Source: Ruminococcus flavefaciens AE3010
GTDB taxonomy: Bacteria; Bacillota; Clostridia; Oscillospirales; Ruminococcaceae
NCBI RefSeq assembly: GCF_000526795.1
Contig: NZ_JAGT01000001.1
Span: forward strand, 2,562,501 to 2,626,500
Length of the DNA: 64,000 bases
Direction: 5' to 3'
Shown: positions 8,261 to 16,055 of the stretch, in pieces
Numbering within the stretch: the stretch's first letter is position 1
Layout: the number at the start of each line of letters is the position of its first letter
The notes under the pieces: model-generated
The model's input: only the letters and a program-made list of their open reading frames with translations
What the model was told of the DNA's origin: nothing
The model's database searches: none
Program-made: the position numbers and the translations under genes

Positions 8261-9703
8261 ATGGCAAAAGATAAAAAGCTGGTATCCGAGATAACCTCTA
8301 TGGACGAGGATTTCGCTCAGTGGTATACCGACATTTGCAAAAAGGCAGAGCTTATCGAATATACAAGCGTTAAGGGCTGTATGGTAATACGTCCCTACGG
8401 CTACGCTATCTGGGAGAATATGCAGCATATCCTCGATACCACATTCAAGGAACTGGGTCACGAGAACGTTTGCATGCCTATGTTTATCCCCGAGAGCCTT
8501 CTCCAGAAGGAAAAGGATCACGTTGAGGGCTTCGCACCCGAGGTTGCATGGGTAACTCACGGCGGCAACGAGAAGCTTGAGGACAGACTCTGTGTTCGCC
8601 CTACCTCTGAGACACTTTTCTGCGAGCACTATGCTAATATCGTTCATTCCTACCGCGACCTGCCAAAGCTCTACAATCAGTGGGTAAGCGTTGTGCGCTG
8701 GGAAAAGACCACACGTCCTTTCCTCCGTTCAAGAGAGTTCCTGTGGCAGGAGGGTCATACTATCCACGCAACAGCTGAGGAGGCTATCGAGGAAACAGAG
8801 CGCATGCTCAACGTATACGCTGATTTCTGCGAGAAGTCCCTTGCTATGCCTGTTGTAAAGGGTAAAAAGACAGAGAGCGACAAGTTCGCAGGAGCTGTCT
8901 CCACCTACGCTATCGAAGCTCTTATGCATGACGGCAAGGCTTTACAGGCTGGTACCTCACACTATTTCGGCGACGGCTTTGCAAAGGCTTTCGGCATCGA
9001 GTATACAGACAAGGAAAACAAGAGAGTTAATCCTCACCAGACAAGCTGGGGCGTTACAACACGTCTTATCGGCGCAGTTATCATGACACACGGCGACAAC
9101 AGCGGTCTTGTGCTCCCGCCTGCTGTAGCTCCGATACAGGCAGTTATCGTGCCTATCGCACAGCACAAGGAGGGCGTTCTCGACAAGGCAGGAGAGCTTC
9201 TTAACGAACTCAAAGCCGCAGGTATCAGAGTTAAGCTTGACGACAGTGAGAACTCACCCGGCTGGAAGTTTGCAGAGTACGAGATGAAGGGCGTACCTGT
9301 TCGTATCGAGATAGGTCCCCGTGATATCGAGGAAAATCAGTGCATCGTAGCTGTTCGTTACAGCGGCGAGAAGAAGACAGTCGCACTGGGCGACCTTGCA
9401 GTATACGTAAAGGCTCTTCTCGAAAAGGAGATACCCGAGGGTATGTTCAACAAGGCTGCTGAGAACCGCGCAAACAGAACATATGCCTGCACAACTATCG
9501 ACGAGATAAACAAGTCTCTCGAAAAGGGCGACGGCTTCGTAAAGGCTATGTGGTGCGGCGAGGAAGCCTGCGAGGACGAGGTCAAGGAAAAGACAGGCGT
9601 AGGCTCAAGATGTATCCCATTCGATCAGGAGCAGATAAGCGACAAGTGCGTATGCTGCGGCAAGCCTGCAAAGTGCATGGTATACTGGGGCAAGGCTTAT
9701 TGA
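8261..9703 (+). CDS. proS: prolyl-tRNA synthetase, archaeal/eukaryotic-like type
   Basis: Class II aminoacyl-tRNA synthetase that charges tRNA-Pro, 480 aa. It is the short form without the editing insertion of the E. coli type (about 570 aa). Seen: motif 2 region [13 protein letters not shown] and [24 protein letters not shown], motif 3 region [17 protein letters not shown], an anticodon-binding domain (about 285-390), and the C-terminal zinc domain typical of this type with Cys at [16 protein letters not shown] and the ending YWGKAY. Start ATG follows AAAGAGG at good spacing. The gene is bracketed by a 107-bp inverted repeat, and has its own perfect promoter but no clear hairpin terminator. 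Confidence 0.96.
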   Translation: MAKDKKLVSEITSMDEDFAQWYTDICKKAELIEYTSVKGCMVIRPYGYAIWENMQHILDTTFKELGHENVCMPMFIPESLLQKEKDHVEGFAPEVAWVTHGGNEKLEDRLCVRPTSETLFCEHYANIVHSYRDLPKLYNQWVSVVRWEKTTRPFLRSREFLWQEGHTIHATAEEAIEETERMLNVYADFCEKSLAMPVVKGKKTESDKFAGAVSTYAIEALMHDGKALQAGTSHYFGDGFAKAFGIEYTDKENKRVNPHQTSWGVTTRLIGAVIMTHGDNSGLVLPPAVAPIQAVIVPIAQHKEGVLDKAGELLNELKAAGIRVKLDDSENSPGWKFAEYEMKGVPVRIEIGPRDIEENQCIVAVRYSGEKKTVALGDLAVYVKALLEKEIPEGMFNKAAENRANRTYACTTIDEINKSLEKGDGFVKAMWCGEEACEDEVKEKTGVGSRCIPFDQEQISDKCVCCGKPAKCMVYWGKAY

Positions 9704-9707
9704 TCAG

Positions 9708-9776
9708 CCATTAGCTATCAGCCTTTAGCCATTAGCTTGCAGGGACGGCTGGTTTAATTCGTAATTCGGAATTGTA
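9708..9776 (+). repeat. two period-7 arrays after proS
   Basis: First array 9708-9742: CCATTAG, CTATCAG, CCTTTAG, CCATTAG, CTTGCAG, running into GGACGG. Second array 9756-9776: AATTCGT, AATTCGG, AATTGTA, running into GGGGCGG of the right inverted-repeat arm. Every unit is exactly 7 bases. Confidence 0.8.
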
Positions 9777-9880
9777 GGGGCGGTGACTCCCTGTAGTACA
9801 GGGTTACTCCCTACAGTGTAAGGAGATGTCAGCGAAGCTGACAGAGGGTCGCGGCTCCTGTTGGGAGTTCCGCCGCCCGT
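9774..9880 (-). repeat. right arm of 107-bp inverted repeat around proS
   Basis: Inverted partner of 8044-8150, 105/107 identical. It begins GTAGGGGCGGTGACTCCC and ends CGCCGCCCGT. Confidence 0.9.
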
Positions 9881-10065
9881 TAAAACACACTATGACATTT
9901 GTGGGGACGCCCATTGGGCGTCCGCAGCAATAAATCACAAATGATTGCAAATAACGGGGCGATGCCTATATCGCCCCGTTGGTTTTATTGTTATATCTCG
10001 GGCGGATATTATCCGCCCCTACATACTGTATTTTGTGGGACGTCGAGGACGCCGTCCCCTACAAT
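9881..10065. repeat. GTAGGGG modular palindromic repeat block 3
   Basis: No gene. Continuation of the repeat block after the inverted-repeat arm: GGGGACGCCCATTGGGCG, GGGGCGATGCCTATATCGCC, GGGCGGATATTATCCGCCCC and GGGACGTCGAGGACGCCGTC, ending CCCCTACAATGAGC just before the rnhA start region. Confidence 0.75.
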
Positions 10066-10076
10066 GAGCTAAGAAG

Positions 10077-10526
10077 GTGAGTAACATAAAAACAGTTGAA
10101 ATATTCACAGACGGTGCCTGCAGCGGCAATCCGGGGCCTGGGGGATACGGCGTAGTGCTTCGCTTCGGCAGCGTTGAAAAGGAGCTTTCGGGCGGCGACA
10201 GCGCCACCACCAACAACAGAATGGAGCTTCTCGGCGTAATAACGGGACTTTCCGCGCTGAAAGAGCCCTGCAAGGTAATACTCACCACCGACAGCAAGTA
10301 CGTGGTGGACAGCGTAACAAAGGGCTGGGTCTACGGCTGGAAGAAAAAGGGCTGGATAAAGTCCGACAAGAAGCCTGCCCTCAACGTTGACCTGTGGGAG
10401 CAGCTGCTGCCCTTGCTTGAAAAGCACGACGTTACCTTCAACTGGGTAAAGGGTCACGCAGGACACCCCGAAAACGAGCGCTGCGACCGCCTTGCAGTCG
10501 AGCAGAGGGACATACACGCAAAATAA
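10077..10526 (+). CDS. rnhA: ribonuclease HI
   Basis: Endonuclease that cuts the RNA strand of RNA-DNA hybrids, 149 aa, close to the E. coli length. The catalytic carboxylates are visible in [14 protein letters not shown] (Asp), RMELLGV (Glu), TTDSKYVVD (Asp) and ERCDRLA (Asp), with the flexible-loop His in GHAGHPENE and the basic handle [12 protein letters not shown]. The start is a GTG at 10077 with only weak Shine-Dalgarno pairing (AAGAAGG); no better in-frame start precedes FTDGAC. The EF-Tu domain 2 protein follows 33 bases later and may be cotranscribed. A repeat block lies right upstream, so the promoter is unclear. Confidence 0.93.
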   Translation: MSNIKTVEIFTDGACSGNPGPGGYGVVLRFGSVEKELSGGDSATTNNRMELLGVITGLSALKEPCKVILTTDSKYVVDSVTKGWVYGWKKKGWIKSDKKPALNVDLWEQLLPLLEKHDVTFNWVKGHAGHPENERCDRLAVEQRDIHAK

Positions 10527-10559
10527 CGGAACAAGACTTACTTAACGGGGAGTGATATC

Positions 10560-10964
10560 ATGGGAATTTTAGACAACATCAAGAATATGATCTTTAACCG
10601 CGAGCCCAAGGACGACAGCTTTATGACCGATGACGAAAAGGAGCTCCGCGAGTACGAGCAGTACTATACCCCACAATCGGGAGTTGCCGAGGGAACTTAC
10701 TCCGAGTTCGTAGTGAGCGATGTGTTTTCTATCACAGGCAGGGGAACTGTGGTCACAGGTACGGTCACAGGCGGAGTTTTTCGCGTGGGCGACGAGGTGC
10801 TTTTGGTTCACGGCAATAACGACGGCATACCCACGACTATAGTCGGCATAGAGCAGTTCCGCAAGATATGCGACAGCGTATCCGAGGGCGCGAATGCAGG
10901 ATTTATCCTCAAAGATGTTGACAGGAAACAGGTATCACGCAACGATATCATCAAGAAGAAGTAA
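10560..10964 (+). CDS. small protein with a stand-alone EF-Tu domain 2
   Basis: Protein of 134 aa. After an acidic, charged N-terminus (about 1-48) the remainder matches the beta-barrel domain 2 of translational GTPases: FSITGRGTVVTGTVTGGVFRVGDEV, then TTIVGIEQFRK and EGANAGFILKDVDRKQVSRND, closely parallel to EF-Tu domain 2. There is no GTPase domain and no domain 3, so it is not a truncated EF-Tu with residual P-loop. GGGGAGTGATATC precedes the ATG. It follows rnhA by 33 bases. The role is unknown; binding to tRNA ends, other EF-Tu partners or membrane stress roles are all guesses. Confidence 0.75.
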   Translation: MGILDNIKNMIFNREPKDDSFMTDDEKELREYEQYYTPQSGVAEGTYSEFVVSDVFSITGRGTVVTGTVTGGVFRVGDEVLLVHGNNDGIPTTIVGIEQFRKICDSVSEGANAGFILKDVDRKQVSRNDIIKKK

Positions 10965-10970
10965 CAGCAT

Positions 10971-11066
10971 GGCGCCCAAAGGGCGCCTGCAAGTGAGTAG
11001 TGAGTAGAAAGTAGTAGGGGCGCCGTTTCGGCGCCCGCAAACGGGTGCACACTGTGCGCCCCTACA
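10971..11066. repeat. GTAGGGG modular palindromic repeat block 4 with heptamers
   Basis: Begins GGCGCCCAAAGGGCGCC. Then comes an array of period 7 (10993-11013: GTGAGTA, GTGAGTA, GAAAGTA) running straight into GTAGGGGCGCCGTTTCGGCG, and the block ends CGCCCCTAC. Confidence 0.75.
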
Positions 11067-11074
11067 CATTTTTG

Positions 11075-11106
11075 CAAAAAAAGACGGCATAAAGCCGTCT
11101 TTTTTA
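11075..11106 (-). terminator. bidirectional terminator
   Basis: Hairpin AAGACGGC / GCCGTCTT with a 5-base loop, flanked by A-tract and T-tract, so it can stop both the leftward LRR operon and rightward transcription from rnhA. Confidence 0.88.
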
Positions 11107-11111
11107 TGTTA

Positions 11112-12593
11112 TTATTCTTCCTCGTCGTCGGGAGCGTCGTCCTCAGCTTCATCAACTTCGGACTTCTCGTCAGCCTTGTCCTCGTCGTCGGACATTATCT
11201 TCTTGTAGCTTTTCTCCTCCTCGGCTTCCTTTTTAGCCTTTATGGCTTTTTTGGCGCCTGCCGAAGCAGCCTTGGAGCTCCTGCGCATGAGCACTATTGC
11301 AAATACCACAATGAGTATTGCAAGTCCAGCCATAGCAGCTATGAATGCCACCTTTTTCAGGTTCACGTCTGTAACTGTACGGGATATATTTTCGGACTTG
11401 GCGTACCTTTCGCCTTCCGAGCCCGAGAATACGCTGAGATTGAAGCCATTAATGAGCTGTCTCTCGGAGTTCTCGACCGTGTATCCGAAAGCATTTGTGC
11501 CTATGGTCTTGACACTCTTGGGTATGCTGACCTGTTTGAGAGCGTCGCATACGAAAAATGCTTCTGTGCCTATGGACTCTATGCCCTCGGGGAGAATGAC
11601 CTTGTTCAGCGCCATGCAGTAAGCAAAGGCGTTGTCGTCTATCTTTTTCAGGGTCGTAGGCAGTGAGAGGGATTCTATCTTCTGGTCGAACATGAAAGCT
11701 CCGAAGCCGATAGTGTCAAGTCCCTCTGCGAAGTCCACGCTCTTTATCTCCGAGCAGTAGCTGAAAGCCTCGTCCTGTATCTGTGTAAGTGAACCGGGGA
11801 AATGTACGGCGTTCAGCTTTGCACAGGTGGAGAATGCTCCCGAGCGTATTTTTTCCACGCAGTCGGGAATGATTATCTCGCCGCTTATCTGAGATGATGC
11901 GCGTATGATCTCGGTCTTGTTCTTATCCATGAGCATATCGTTCACATAGATAAATGAGCTGTTTGCGGAAGCGTCCATATCGCTTATGCTGAACCAGCTT
12001 CCCATAGCATTGTCGCCTATGGTTTTCAGCGAAGCAGGCAGCCTGAATGAAGTAACTCCGCTGCACTGATAGAAAGCATACTCGCCCAGTGAGGTCACTG
12101 TATCGGGGAGAGTTATCTCCGAAAGAGTATCGCACAGTGCAAAGGAATAATCGGGTATCTCTGTGAGAGTTTCGGGTATCTCAATGCTTGTAAGGGACTT
12201 GCAGCCGAAAAAAGCATGGTCGCCCATATATGAAAGCTTTCTCGGCAGAGTGACTTCGCTGAGAGACTCGCAGCCGTAAAAAGCATTTTTGCCGATAGAA
12301 GTGATAGAATCGGGTATCTCCAGTGTGGTTATACCTGTGCAGTAGGCAAAAGCCTCGTCGCCGATGGCAGTTACAGCCTTGCCGTTTCTGATGGACGGCA
12401 CCTTTTCAACGATTATAGCGCTGCATTTTGTTATGGTATAGGTGTCGTCGTCGTTGAGCTCATAGTAGTAGGAGCCGTCGTAGAGCGCGTCGCTCACACC
12501 CTGTAGATCGTCGGCAGCAGCGCCCATCGGCAGTATAAAGCAGGCAGCCGAACACAGAGCAGCAACAGCTGCGGCAATATTCTTAATCCTCAT
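11112..12593 (-). CDS. membrane-anchored BspA-type leucine-rich repeat protein
   Basis: Protein of 493 aa. Order: signal peptide (about 1-28), about ten LRR_5 (Treponema/BspA-type) repeats of about 23 residues (pattern IGDEAFAYCTGITTLEIPDS) from about 60 to 390, a transmembrane segment near 415-435 (AFIAAMAGLAILIVVFAIVL), then a basic and strongly acidic cytoplasmic tail (EEKSYKKIMSDDEDKADEKSE, ending DDEEE). The ATG at 12593 overlaps the end of the upstream LRR gene by 11 bases; a TTG at 12599 is less likely. Such repeats usually mediate surface contacts with hosts, other cells or polymers. The pair looks duplicated, with translational coupling. Confidence 0.85.
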   Translation of the reverse strand: MRIKNIAAAVAALCSAACFILPMGAAADDLQGVSDALYDGSYYYELNDDDTYTITKCSAIIVEKVPSIRNGKAVTAIGDEAFAYCTGITTLEIPDSITSIGKNAFYGCESLSEVTLPRKLSYMGDHAFFGCKSLTSIEIPETLTEIPDYSFALCDTLSEITLPDTVTSLGEYAFYQCSGVTSFRLPASLKTIGDNAMGSWFSISDMDASANSSFIYVNDMLMDKNKTEIIRASSQISGEIIIPDCVEKIRSGAFSTCAKLNAVHFPGSLTQIQDEAFSYCSEIKSVDFAEGLDTIGFGAFMFDQKIESLSLPTTLKKIDDNAFAYCMALNKVILPEGIESIGTEAFFVCDALKQVSIPKSVKTIGTNAFGYTVENSERQLINGFNLSVFSGSEGERYAKSENISRTVTDVNLKKVAFIAAMAGLAILIVVFAIVLMRRSSKAASAGAKKAIKAKKEAEEEKSYKKIMSDDEDKADEKSEVDEAEDDAPDDEEE

Positions 12594-14844
12594 CTTCAAG
12601 GGTATCTTCCTCCTCGTCGGTATCCTCTGCGTCAGTATCCTCGTCCTTTTCCTCCTGACGCTGTTTGCGGCGCTCGGCAGCCTTTTCCTGTTTTTCTGCC
12701 TTTTCCTTTTCAGCCTTGTTCTTTTTGAGCTTCTTGCCTGTCAGAACGCCGATGATACCAAGGATAAATGCAGCTATGATGCCGCCTATGGTATAAAGGA
12801 AGCCTGTGGAGACATTCTTGCCGAGGACCTCGGTAGTTCCCGTTATGACCTCTATGCCCGCAGATTTTGCGTACTGATAAGCTGTGCTGTCCTTGACAGT
12901 ATAGAGCTTGAAGCCCTCTATCAGCTTGTCGGCATCTTCGTCGTTTTCCGTGTCGGCATCATCATCGTGATAGAAGCCGAAAGCACAGATACCGATATTT
13001 ACCAGAGACTCGGGGAGATGCAGGGCCTTCAGGGAGGTGCAGTTGTAGAAAGCGTCAATGCCGAGGGTAGTCAGATTATCCGACAGCTTTACCTCGGTGA
13101 GGTTCGTACACTCCTCAAAGGCATAGTCGTTGATAACGTCAGCCTCGGGTATCTCTACCTTTTTGAGGTTCTGAGCGCGTATGAAAGCTGACTGAGCTAT
13201 TTCCTTTACGCCCTTTGGAGCTATGAATTCCGTTTCGGGCTTTGCAGGCGGATAAGCGATGAGCAGGGACTTGTCCTTGTTGTAGAGCACTCCGTTTTCC
13301 GAGCTGTAATTGCCGCTGCCCTCGGTAATGGTGATATCTTCAAGAGCGATGCAGTATAAGAAAGGTTCGTCGTCGTCCCATTTCTGCAGGCAGCCGTCGG
13401 CTTTTACGGTCTTTAAGGCTGTACACTCGCGGAATATCTGGCTGCCGATATTTTCAACGCCGAGAAATTCAACGTGTTCAAGAGCCTTGCAGCTGTCAAA
13501 GGCATTGTCGCCGATAGTCTTTAAGCTGGCAGGAGTAGTGATCTTTTTGAGGCTGCCGCATTCATAGAAGGCTCTTCTCTTGATCTCCTTGATGCCCTCG
13601 GGAATGATTATCTCCGAAGCAGGACAGCTTATATTGAAGCATGAGGTATATATAGCGTCTACCTTTTTGCCGTCAATGGTATCGGGGACTGTTATAACGT
13701 CCTCGGTGGAATAGCAGGTGATAAGGGCTACCTGACCGTCAACTACAGCATAATCATAGTCACCCGATCTTGTGCTGTTGAGAGCCTGCATTTCAAGCTG
13801 CTTTTCCTCGTATTGCTCGGGAGTGAGGAACGAGAAGTTATTCTTGTAATCGTAATCGGAATCAGTGTCGTGAGCGTAGAGCGACGCAGCAGAGCCCTGC
13901 TTTCCCACAATGATGAAAGCCTCGTCCTTTGAAGCAGTCTGACCGCTGGCACTGATATAGTAGCCAAAGGCACAGTAGCCGATAGACTGTACGGAATCGG
14001 GGATTATCACCTCGGTAAGTCCCGTGTCAAAGAAAGCGTACTGACCGATAGTCTGGAGATTTTTGGGAAGAGTTATCTCGTCAAGTCCCGTACAGCTTGC
14101 AAAGGTACCGCCGCCTATGTGCTCCACAGTATCGGGGAGCAGTACCTCATGGAGATGAGTGCAGTTGGTGAAAGCGTAGTCGTCGAGATATTCAAGCTTT
14201 GTATTGCTGAAATCCGCAGATGTCAGATTAGTGGACGCAAATGCGAAGTGCTCGACCTGTTCAAGAGAATCAGGCATCTTGATGTCAAGGAGCACTGTGT
14301 TGTAAAAGGCGGAAGCGCCTATTTTCTTGACTGTATCGGGGATATCGATGCCTTCCTCCTTTTTGCAGCTTGGGAAGCATATCAGCTCCGTTTTGTCCTT
14401 ATTATATAATACGCCGTCAACTGCGCAGTAATCCTTATTGTCCTCTGCAACCTTTATGGTATTGAGCTGAGTGCAGTACACAAAGGGGTTCTCAGCTGAG
14501 ATATAATTTATGGAAGCAGGAAGAGTGACTGTCTTGAACGGGCTGTTCTCGTGGTCTTTTCCGAGAGCTGTCTTGCCCAGCTCTGTAACAGTGATGCCGT
14601 CGATAGTGTCGGGGATAACAAGGTCCTCGGCAGTGCTTGTGCAGTCCTCGATGCAGATATTTCCGTCGGTAGTCAGCGAGTACATGAAATCGCCGCTGAT
14701 AGTGTAGGTATCAGCGCTTGTTGTCGCCTCTGTCGCTCCCTCAACAAGGTATTCCTCGGCGAATGCGTTTACGGCAGGAACAGCCGAATAAGCGCAGATA
14801 AGCAGTCCTGCAATGAAAGCAGCTGTTTTTTTGCGGTCAAACAT
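12583..14844 (-). CDS. large membrane-anchored BspA-type leucine-rich repeat protein
   Basis: Protein of 753 aa with the same plan as its downstream neighbour. It has a signal peptide (about 1-29), two runs of LRR_5 repeats (about 55-320 and 360-640; for example IPDTVKKIGASAFYNT and LPESLVNIGICAFGFY), a transmembrane segment near 675-698 (TIGGIIAAFILGIIGVL), and a tail that turns from Lys-rich to very acidic (TDAEDTDEEEDTLEDED). Start ATG follows GAGAGGG at 9 bases. It is first in a two-gene operon; the 3' end overlaps the second gene. Surface exposure with a long charged cytoplasmic tail is seen; a sensing or adhesion role is inference. Confidence 0.85.
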   Translation of the reverse strand: MFDRKKTAAFIAGLLICAYSAVPAVNAFAEEYLVEGATEATTSADTYTISGDFMYSLTTDGNICIEDCTSTAEDLVIPDTIDGITVTELGKTALGKDHENSPFKTVTLPASINYISAENPFVYCTQLNTIKVAEDNKDYCAVDGVLYNKDKTELICFPSCKKEEGIDIPDTVKKIGASAFYNTVLLDIKMPDSLEQVEHFAFASTNLTSADFSNTKLEYLDDYAFTNCTHLHEVLLPDTVEHIGGGTFASCTGLDEITLPKNLQTIGQYAFFDTGLTEVIIPDSVQSIGYCAFGYYISASGQTASKDEAFIIVGKQGSAASLYAHDTDSDYDYKNNFSFLTPEQYEEKQLEMQALNSTRSGDYDYAVVDGQVALITCYSTEDVITVPDTIDGKKVDAIYTSCFNISCPASEIIIPEGIKEIKRRAFYECGSLKKITTPASLKTIGDNAFDSCKALEHVEFLGVENIGSQIFRECTALKTVKADGCLQKWDDDEPFLYCIALEDITITEGSGNYSSENGVLYNKDKSLLIAYPPAKPETEFIAPKGVKEIAQSAFIRAQNLKKVEIPEADVINDYAFEECTNLTEVKLSDNLTTLGIDAFYNCTSLKALHLPESLVNIGICAFGFYHDDDADTENDEDADKLIEGFKLYTVKDSTAYQYAKSAGIEVITGTTEVLGKNVSTGFLYTIGGIIAAFILGIIGVLTGKKLKKNKAEKEKAEKQEKAAERRKQRQEEKDEDTDAEDTDEEEDTLEDED

Positions 14845-14896
14845 AAGTATTACCCTCTCATATTTTTTACTCGTAAAGAGCCGTTAATTCTTATAC

Positions 14897-14925
14897 ATTA
14901 TATCATAGTAGGCTTGATATTGCAA
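14897..14925 (-). promoter_or_regulatory. promoter of the LRR operon
   Basis: Minus-strand TTGCAA (14920-14925), 17-base spacer, TATAAT (14897-14902), about 53 bases before the ATG. Confidence 0.75.
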
Positions 14926-14962
14926 TGAATTTCACGCAGTTTTCGTAATTCGGCGGCTTTTT

Positions 14963-16006
14963 TCAGATTCTGCCCACATTATCGCCTGTCAGAGCCGTCA
15001 GAAGCTTTTTCAGCGAGGTGCAGCTGAAATAGTCCTCGGTGCGGAAGAGCTCAATGAGCTGCTCCATATTCTCGTCGGAGTACTCCACCTCTTTTGAGTA
15101 GTTCTTGGCTATCTCCGCACACTCCTCAAAGCCGCAGGTTCCCTCGGCAGCTTTGCAGCGGTAAAGGCTGCTTATGACGATAACGCTGACCAACCCGAAT
15201 TTTGCGTAAGCAAGTACCTCGCCGTCGTAAACGCTTTTCAGCAGATAGCGGAATATGAGGTACTGGACTATCCTGCGCAGATAGGGCAGGTGATCGCTGT
15301 CTGCGGCAGGAGCCGCCGGCAGCTTCGCCTTACAGTCCTGTATATAGGGCAGCCAGTTCTCGTCAATGGGCTCAAGCTCCTCAAGGCAGCCGAATATAGC
15401 TCTCAGAGCGTCCTCAGGCACTGTTTCTGCCGCTTCTGCGGCAGGCATGTCTATGTACTGCTGAGCCTCTTCGGCTATGTCCAGAACGCGGCAGAGGGAT
15501 TCATTAAGCGGGATAGTCTCGTCGCCAAGTACTGCGAACATCTCCTCGCGCACATCAAGGAGCAGGCTGAGGAGCTCCTCGTCGTATTCTCCCGATGCCG
15601 ATTCAAATGGGACTTCCTCCTCACACAGGGCAAAGGGACGTGAGAGTATGAGCCTTGCTGCGGCTTCGCAGCAAAGTCCCACACCGCCCTCCTTGAAGGC
15701 GCCGAACCACTCGAAATAACGGGGGTGGTCAGAGCATATCTGGCAGAGCTTATCCCCGCCAAGCTCGGTGTATATATCGCAGAGCCCCTGCTCATTGAGA
15801 AATGGGCAGCGCTCGTCTTCGGTCAGGGTAAAGCAGCCGTCCTGTATGCTGTTTCTGAGCCTTTCGCCGAATTCTCCGCCCACGCTCATGTAGTATCCAT
15901 AGGTATCGCTGTCGATGTCTATTTCCCAGCCCCTGCAGCAGCTGTCTCGGCAGTCCCCTGCGATACATCGGAAGTCTCGGCAGTATTGGGGAGTTCTGTA
16001 TATCAT
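14963..16006 (-). CDS. FliB-like Cys-rich protein (lysine N-methylase family)
   Basis: Protein of 347 aa with the N-terminal Cys cluster of the FliB/YkgJ type: FRCIAGDCRDSCCRGWEI, CPFLNEQGLCDIY, LCQICSDHPRY and LCCEAAARL, spaced as in flagellin lysine-N-methylase homologues. The Cys cluster probably binds a metal or an iron-sulfur centre. The ATG at 16006 has AGGTGG upstream; a longer frame running back into the CapD-like gene has no such site. It is third in an operon with a CpsB-like phosphatase and a CapD-like dehydratase. No flagellar gene is in the window, so the name should not be taken as proof of flagellin modification. Confidence 0.75.
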   Translation of the reverse strand: MIYRTPQYCRDFRCIAGDCRDSCCRGWEIDIDSDTYGYYMSVGGEFGERLRNSIQDGCFTLTEDERCPFLNEQGLCDIYTELGGDKLCQICSDHPRYFEWFGAFKEGGVGLCCEAAARLILSRPFALCEEEVPFESASGEYDEELLSLLLDVREEMFAVLGDETIPLNESLCRVLDIAEEAQQYIDMPAAEAAETVPEDALRAIFGCLEELEPIDENWLPYIQDCKAKLPAAPAADSDHLPYLRRIVQYLIFRYLLKSVYDGEVLAYAKFGLVSVIVISSLYRCKAAEGTCGFEECAEIAKNYSKEVEYSDENMEQLIELFRTEDYFSCTSLKKLLTALTGDNVGRI

Positions 16007-16055
16007 ATTGTCCACCTCAAAAATAAAGGGACTGTAAGCCAGTCCCTTTGGAATA

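Noticed and set aside
8044..9880. Insertion sequence with terminal inverted repeats around proS
   Set aside because: The only gene between the arms is proS; no transposase. Kept as an inverted repeat instead.
5305..10065. CRISPR array from the many short repeats
   Set aside because: Repeat modules are palindromic, unevenly spaced and reordered; no constant repeat-spacer rhythm and no cas gene.
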